This document shows, in pieces, positions 60,075 to 64,000 of a stretch of DNA of 64,000 nucleotides. Position numbers and translations under genes: made by a program. Numbering within the stretch: the first letter of the stretch is position 1; the number at the start of each line of letters is the position of its first letter. This DNA is from an uncultured Pseudomonadota bacterium (GTDB taxonomy: Bacteria; Pseudomonadota; Alphaproteobacteria; RF32; CAG-239): positions 30,192 to 94,191 of the forward strand of contig CACWQS010000003.1 of the NCBI GenBank assembly GCA_902763155.1, given 5' to 3'. The notes below the pieces were generated by a model. It had not been told where the DNA came from. It worked only from the letters and a program-made list of their open reading frames with translations, and ran no database searches.

Positions 60075-60778
60075 AGAGCTTTATCGTAAACAGATACCTT
60101 GTTCCAAATTTTTGGCATTAGGATAACATTGTTGTCTTCCTTAGGTTTGAATAAGTCATCGACTATTTTTTCTATATCAATGTTATATTTTTGGTTAAGC
60201 GAATCGCGTAAAGCGAAGACCGAATTTTCATAAGAAAGGTCTTTGGTATGGTAGAAGGCCTTATTTTTATCCAAACGCTCGCGAATGTTTAAGATTTCTT
60301 TGCCGCGCGAAAACATATCGGCAATTTGCACCAAACGGTCGTAGTCATTATATTCGATAGTATCAAGATATTCTTTTACCTTTCCCAACAGTTTGGGGCA
60401 ATACATCGGATAATCGGCAGGTTGGAAATCTTTATTTATAAAACAATGGGTTAAGCTGATTGGAGCAACAGTTGAAAAACCGATTTTGTTCAAATAGCGA
60501 TAACCTTCAACTCCGTGCGGAACACCGGTAACCGTTTCATCTTTAATACGGCCGATATCGTGAATAAGCCCTAAAGAATAAGCAGTATCGGGATTTAATG
60601 CCCCGTTAGTGTGTTTGGCAATGGCCTCGGTAATTTTGGCGACATTATGAACATGCACGCCGTGCTCAAAAATAATCCGCGGATTAGAACCATGGTAAAT
60701 GCGTTGTTGCAAATAATATCCGGCAAGTTGTTTTGCTTGCGCTCTGGTTATCCGATTTTCGTAATTATTTTGTTGCAC
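60071..60778 (-). CDS. HD-domain phosphohydrolase
   Basis: A protein of 235 residues with a metal-dependent HD domain: FEHGVHVHNVAKITEAIAKH, then LGLIHDIGRIKD, and a later His in SLTHCFIN. It probably hydrolyses a phosphoester of a nucleotide or cyclic nucleotide, cytoplasmic. I choose GTG at 60778, which has AAAGG nine bases upstream; a TTG at 60799 would add seven residues but has no Shine-Dalgarno sequence. The exact start is uncertain. Confidence 0.83.
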   Translation of the reverse strand: MQQNNYENRITRAQAKQLAGYYLQQRIYHGSNPRIIFEHGVHVHNVAKITEAIAKHTNGALNPDTAYSLGLIHDIGRIKDETVTGVPHGVEGYRYLNKIGFSTVAPISLTHCFINKDFQPADYPMYCPKLLGKVKEYLDTIEYNDYDRLVQIADMFSRGKEILNIRERLDKNKAFYHTKDLSYENSVFALRDSLNQKYNIDIEKIVDDLFKPKEDNNVILMPKIWNKVSVYDKAL

Positions 60779-60880
60779 TTTTGGGAACCTTTTTATCAAT
60801 TCGTTTCAAACTGGCAAATAATACCATATATTATATTCATAGTCAAGATGAATGATGAGTTATATATGATAACTTCCTAT

Positions 60881-61414
60881 TTATTTTTTTAATTTCAAGT
60901 ATTCCGGTGGAATAACTCCGCCTTTGACTACGATTAAGTAATAGCGCACATAGGCAAACCGACGACCGAATTCATCATCGCATACACTCCAATCTATCGG
61001 CGAATAATCAATATCTTGAATACCGTTTTCGAGTTTTACCCATAATTCATCGCAATCTTTTTCTTCCTTGATATTTGGTATATCCAAGACCGACGGACTG
61101 ACGTATACCGCTTCAATCAGACCATTCTTATCCATGGCGGAAATATCAATTTCAAACTTATCGGCATTATCAATAAAGTTTTTCAGACATTTAATACTAC
61201 GCTCGGTCCATTTTATCGGCTCGGTAAAACCACGGATAACCCGACTGCGACCGGCGTAGCATTTTTCCATCCACTCGCATATTTCTTTATGCGTGGTTTT
61301 ACCACCCGTTCGGTTGAAATAATAGTGCAGATCGGCGTTCGGATTATTGGCAAACGACAGCAAGCCCTTTTGCAATACATCATTTCCTTTGGTTACATAG
61401 TGATAAAGTTTCAT
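60881..61414 (-). CDS. Hypothetical protein, possibly ADP-ribosyltransferase- or DUF-like
   Basis: A 177-residue protein beginning MKLYHYVTKGNDVLQKGLLS, a pattern seen at the start of some small ADP-ribosyltransferase-like or DUF proteins (L-Y-H-Y-T). The rest contains IEAVYVSPSVLDIPNIK and VRYYLIVVKGG. No catalytic triad is evident. The ATG at 61414 has GGGAG seven bases upstream. No other signal is visible. It stands alone between convergent and divergent neighbours. Confidence 0.65.
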   Translation of the reverse strand: MKLYHYVTKGNDVLQKGLLSFANNPNADLHYYFNRTGGKTTHKEICEWMEKCYAGRSRVIRGFTEPIKWTERSIKCLKNFIDNADKFEIDISAMDKNGLIEAVYVSPSVLDIPNIKEEKDCDELWVKLENGIQDIDYSPIDWSVCDDEFGRRFAYVRYYLIVVKGGVIPPEYLKLKK

Positions 61415-61555
61415 TTTTTTACTCCCGACTTTTCTGATAGTAGCAGATTTTGGGTGATATATCAAGTTTTATGTGGATTGCGGGAGGTTTGCCGTTGCCA
61501 ATAAATAATATGTCAGTTAAAATACGGGTAATTTAATAGAGTGGCGAGGTGCAAA

Positions 61556-62533
61556 ATGAAGCAAATTTCGGTTATCGGTTGCGGACGTTGGGGAACTTTT
61601 CTCGGCTGGTATGTGGCAAATTATTGCGATGTTGAAACAGTATTGCTTTATGGTATGGAAAATTCGCGAACCTATCAGGGATTGAAAGAAACACGCCGTA
61701 ACGAATATTTGGCTCTAACCGATAATATGCTTTTAACCTCGGATATTGCCGAAGCATTGAAAAATGAGTTTATTATCATTTCTATCAGCTGTCAAAATCT
61801 GCGCCAATTAGCTAAGCAAATCAATAATTATGATGTTGAAGGAAAAACGTTTTTGTTGGCGATGAAAGGTTTGGAAGAACCTTCGGCAGAGATTTTGGCC
61901 GATGTTTTCTTAAGCGAAATTAAGCAGAAGATTCACGTAGCTACGCTCGGCGGTCCTGGGCATGTGGAAGATTATGTGCGGAAAGTACCGTCGGCGGCGG
62001 TAATAGACAGTTATGAACCGGAAACGATTGATTATGTGATAAAATTTATGCAAAGCGATTTGATTCGCTTTTATTACGGCACCGATATTGTCGGCAACCA
62101 AGTTGGGGCGGCGCTTAAAAATGTCATCGGGCTGGCGGCAGGTATTTTGGACGGTTTGGGCTGGTATGGCCTGAAAGGCGCTCTGATGGCACGTGCGCCG
62201 GTTGAAGTGGGACGTTTGATTAAATATAAAGGCGGCAATCCGGCTTCGGTATATGGTTTAGCGCATTTGGGCGATTATGAAGCGACGCTGTTTTCAAAAA
62301 ACAGCCATAATCGAATGTTTGGCGAAATGTTTGCCAAAGGCGAGCGCTACGGCAAATTGGCCGAGGGAGTGGATACTTTGCGCGCAGTAAAAGCTCTGGC
62401 CGACAGGGCGGGGATAGATATGCCTATCAGCCAAGCATTGTATAAAGTGATTTTTGAAGAGGCAGATATTAAAGATACTATTCGCAGCTTGTTTGACCGC
62501 TCGCTGAAGAGAGAATTTGAGCCTTGGAAGTAA
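61556..62533 (+). CDS. gpsA: NAD(P)-dependent glycerol-3-phosphate dehydrogenase
   Basis: A 325-residue dehydrogenase making glycerol-3-phosphate from dihydroxyacetone phosphate for phospholipids. The N-terminal Rossmann motif is ISVIGCGRWGTFLGWYV. The catalytic Lys lies in VGAALKNVIGLAAGILDGL, with the later GLAHLGDYEATLFS. The ATG at 61556 has GAGGTG seven bases upstream; an in-frame GTG at 61541 would add five residues. Its branch seems somewhat divergent (the usual G-x-G-x-x-G reads G-C-G-R-W-G), typical for GpsA. Confidence 0.93.
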   Translation: MKQISVIGCGRWGTFLGWYVANYCDVETVLLYGMENSRTYQGLKETRRNEYLALTDNMLLTSDIAEALKNEFIIISISCQNLRQLAKQINNYDVEGKTFLLAMKGLEEPSAEILADVFLSEIKQKIHVATLGGPGHVEDYVRKVPSAAVIDSYEPETIDYVIKFMQSDLIRFYYGTDIVGNQVGAALKNVIGLAAGILDGLGWYGLKGALMARAPVEVGRLIKYKGGNPASVYGLAHLGDYEATLFSKNSHNRMFGEMFAKGERYGKLAEGVDTLRAVKALADRAGIDMPISQALYKVIFEEADIKDTIRSLFDRSLKREFEPWK

Positions 62534-62562
62534 TTTTTGAGTGGTAAATAATTAAAATGCGC

Positions 62563-62590
62563 TTGATTTTTTTATTTTTTGGCGTATAAT
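62563..62590 (+). promoter_or_regulatory. greA promoter
   Basis: TTGATT (62563-62568), a 16-base spacer and a perfect -10 TATAAT (62585-62590). Confidence 0.75.
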
Positions 62591-62612
62591 ATACCCATAT
62601 TAAGAATTCTCG

Positions 62613-62648
62613 GGCTGTGAAATGTAATGTTTCGCAGTCGGATTTTTC
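62613..62648 (+). terminator. Terminator-like hairpin in the greA leader
   Basis: CTGTGAAA pairs with TTTCGCAG (extended by GG and TC), followed by GGATTTTTC. It lies between the promoter and the greA start, so it could attenuate greA transcription or end a short leader RNA. Confidence 0.6.
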
Positions 62649-62687
62649 TAGTTTTTAAAATATTTTTTATTTTAAGGAGAGATAAAA

Positions 62688-63161
62688 ATGGATAAGTTTC
62701 CGCTGACTAAAATCGGCTTTGATCTGTTGGAACAGGAATTGAAGAATCGCAAAGGGGTAGAACGCCCGAATATTATTGCCGAAATTGCCGAAGCACGTGC
62801 TAAGGGTGATTTATCGGAAAATGCCGAATATTCTGCGGCAAAAGAAAAGCAAAGTTTCAATGAAGGACGGATTCAAGAATTGGAAGCTGTTATCAGCCGG
62901 GCGCAAGTTATTGATCCGACACAGATGAGCGGCGATATTGTGCGTTTCGGCGCAACGGTTTTAGTGGCCAATGTTGATACCGACGAAGAGAGCGAGTATC
63001 AAATTGTCGGCGATTATGAGGCAGATATTGAAAAGCATAAAATATCGCTTTCGTCACCGCTAGCTAAAGCATTGATTGGTAAAGAAATCGGTGATATAGC
63101 CGAATATCTGGCACCGTCAGGGAAAAAAACGTATGAAATTTTGGAAGTTAAATGGCTGTAA
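62688..63161 (+). CDS. greA: Transcription elongation factor GreA
   Basis: A 157-residue GreA. The N-terminal coiled-coil domain has the acidic catalytic tip within ARAKGDLSENAEYSAAKE. The C-terminal FKBP-like domain ends GKKTYEILEVKWL. GreA rescues backtracked RNA polymerase by stimulating RNA cleavage. AAGGAG lies before the ATG and a terminator follows. It has its own promoter and a hairpin in the leader. Confidence 0.97.
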   Translation: MDKFPLTKIGFDLLEQELKNRKGVERPNIIAEIAEARAKGDLSENAEYSAAKEKQSFNEGRIQELEAVISRAQVIDPTQMSGDIVRFGATVLVANVDTDEESEYQIVGDYEADIEKHKISLSSPLAKALIGKEIGDIAEYLAPSGKKTYEILEVKWL

Positions 63162-63188
63162 TATCTGTTCACTTTTTCAGTATTTAAT

Positions 63189-63216
63189 AAAAGCTCGTCG
63201 ATAATGACGTGCTTTT
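63189..63216 (+). terminator. Terminator after greA
   Basis: AAAAGC and GCTTTT with inner CGTC and GACG form a symmetrical stem; T-rich and A-rich sequence follows. Confidence 0.75.
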
Positions 63217-63228
63217 ATTAAAATATAA

Positions 63229-63251
63229 AACCGCCGGCTAGGTCGGCGGTT
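63229..63251 (-). terminator. Terminator for the gene at 63261
   Basis: ACCGCCG pairs with CGGCGGT around seven bases, and the minus strand continues TTTTATATTTT. Confidence 0.8.
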
Positions 63252-63260
63252 AACTTGTAC

Positions 63261-63599
63261 TTATTTATTCTGTCTTTCTTTTTCAATCTCATCAATCAGG
63301 GAGTTCATTTCTCTTTGTTGTTCCTTCCGCATCTTTTCATAGTTGGTATGTTCCTGTTTGGAACTGTAGTAGCAATACCACAAACCAACCATACAAAGCA
63401 CTACAAACACGCTACTGATGAGCAAAAAATAAAAAGAGAAGTGGTCCAACGTTTCTGTCAGCAATACAAACCAGATGCAACACTGACAGATAATGGAGCA
63501 TACCAATAATACATAAAACAGATTTCTTAATCTAATCTCTGATCGAAACATGAATCTTTCAATGTCTTGATCTGTGTAATAAGCTGTTTTCATAGGCAT
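63261..63599 (-). CDS. Two-helix membrane protein of unknown function
   Basis: A 112-residue protein with two membrane helices (about residues 27-47 and 55-78) joined by a short loop, then a charged C-terminal helix (EKMRKEQQREMNSLIDEIEK). No Shine-Dalgarno sequence precedes either possible ATG (63599 or 63593), and the leader ATAAATTGTT resembles Bacteroidota. I recognise no family. A terminator follows. It could be another acquired gene, like the lipoprotein at 37409. Confidence 0.65.
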   Translation of the reverse strand: MPMKTAYYTDQDIERFMFRSEIRLRNLFYVLLVCSIICQCCIWFVLLTETLDHFSFYFLLISSVFVVLCMVGLWYCYYSSKQEHTNYEKMRKEQQREMNSLIDEIEKERQNK

Positions 63600-63727
63600 A
63601 ACAATTTATAAATTGTATATTTTTCCGTCATTATAATTTATAAAGCAAATAAAAGCAAGTTTTTTTGAGGAAAAAGGTTTATCTGTTTTATATTTTTACC
63701 TCACATAAATGAAACGAATATTATTTA

Positions 63728-63797
63728 CCGGCGTACTCCCGTTCGCCTTTCGCTTGTCGTCAAACTCTTTCCCCAAGAGTTCAAATCTCGCTCTCCA
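63728..63797 (+). repeat. tRNA-tail repeat unit (copy by tRNA-Ser)
   Basis: CCGGCGTACTCCCGTTCGCC is followed after 27 bases by AGAGTTCAAATCTCGCTCTC, which resembles the T-arm and acceptor end of the neighbouring minus-strand tRNA-Ser on the opposite strand. See the unit at 33082. The rest of the gap from 63600 is AT-rich without recognisable features. Confidence 0.65.
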
Positions 63798-63804
63798 CAT
63801 GCAA

Positions 63805-63831
63805 TAAAAAAAAAGCACCTTTGCAGGTGCT
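63805..63831 (-). terminator. Terminator of tRNA-Ser
   Basis: AGCACCT and AGGTGCT around a four-base loop, with a run of nine or more Ts on the minus strand. Confidence 0.9.
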
Positions 63832-63841
63832 CTCATTTTAT

Positions 63842-63931
63842 TGGCGGAGAGAAAGAGATTCGAACTCTTGGAGGGGTCGCCCCCTCGACGGTTTTCAAGA
63901 CCGCTGCATTAAACCGCTCTGCCATCTCTCC
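63842..63931 (-). tRNA. tRNA-Ser (TGA)
   Basis: A class II tRNA with acceptor GGAGAGA and TCTCTCC, anticodon stem around CTTGAAA (anticodon TGA), a long variable arm built from GAGGGGGCGACCCCTC, T-stem AAGAG and CTCTT around TTCGAAT, and encoded CCA. The last 69 bases of the window show only a short palindrome (TCGAAACTTCGTTTCGA) and nothing I can name. Confidence 0.95.
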
Positions 63932-64000
63932 ATATTTGTCCTCATTCCACTTCAAGAATGAAAACCGTATTTCGAAACTTCGTTTCGACGACGGTATTGC

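Overview
The window looks like a chromosomal stretch of an AT-rich, probably gut-dwelling or host-associated alphaproteobacterium. The evidence is a short BamF-like DUF3035 lipoprotein beside signal peptidase II, paired M16 peptidases, an Hfq-HflX operon and ElbB, and DUF3768 and DUF1737 genes in the accessory part. This placement is inferred from gene content, not from a marker phylogeny.

Region A, bases 1 to about 28,290, is accessory DNA and most likely an integrative element. Its right end is a 618-residue tyrosine integrase pointing away from a tRNA-Gln gene; its left end is outside the window. It carries a hipBA toxin-antitoxin pair, a cluster of small hypothetical genes with matching ribosome-binding leaders, a 586-residue protein with a C-terminal excisionase-like HTH, two related serine recombinases and a SLOG-like protein. 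The main cargo is a complete type 1 BREX phage-defence operon (brxA, brxB, brxC, pglX, pglZ, brxL) followed by two small membrane-protein genes. Next come a winged-helix protein beside an array of six helically phased iterons, two ankyrin proteins, DUF3768 and DUF1737 proteins, a minimal tyrosine recombinase, a NERD nuclease-like protein and the integrase.

The most striking signal is the 239-base gap before brxA. It holds a promoter flanked by two copies of the same 14-base sequence (TAAATCACCATTTA) in opposite orientations, next to a serine recombinase gene. This is the arrangement of an invertible promoter, although two operators for one dimeric repressor would look similar. The BrxL protein also appears to have replaced its Lon-like C-terminal half with an MIT_C (phospholipase D-like) domain.

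Region B, about 28,364 to 64,000, is mostly ordinary chromosome: an acyl-carrier protein, a peroxiredoxin, a HAD hydrolase, glyS, an esterase, a magnesium transporter, lspA, M16 peptidases, pgi, mutL, two glycosyltransferases, elbB, a ParD/RelE-type toxin-antitoxin pair, rnhA, hfq-hflX, envelope lipoproteins (one Bor/Iss-like), a DUF4105 protein, a MurU-like nucleotidyltransferase, gpsA and greA. It includes tRNA genes for initiator Met, Leu(GAG) and Ser(TGA). Unusual items here are a three-gene amidohydrolase, ATP-grasp and Mur-ligase cluster that may make or process a glutamyl-type amide; a repeated unit next to two tRNA genes that mimics each tRNA's own 3' tail; and an initiator tRNA gene with a mispaired T-stem whose 3' end is duplicated nearby.

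Two stretches (37.1-38.1 kb and 63.3-63.6 kb) have genes without Shine-Dalgarno sequences and a Bacteroidota-like look, and may be acquired.
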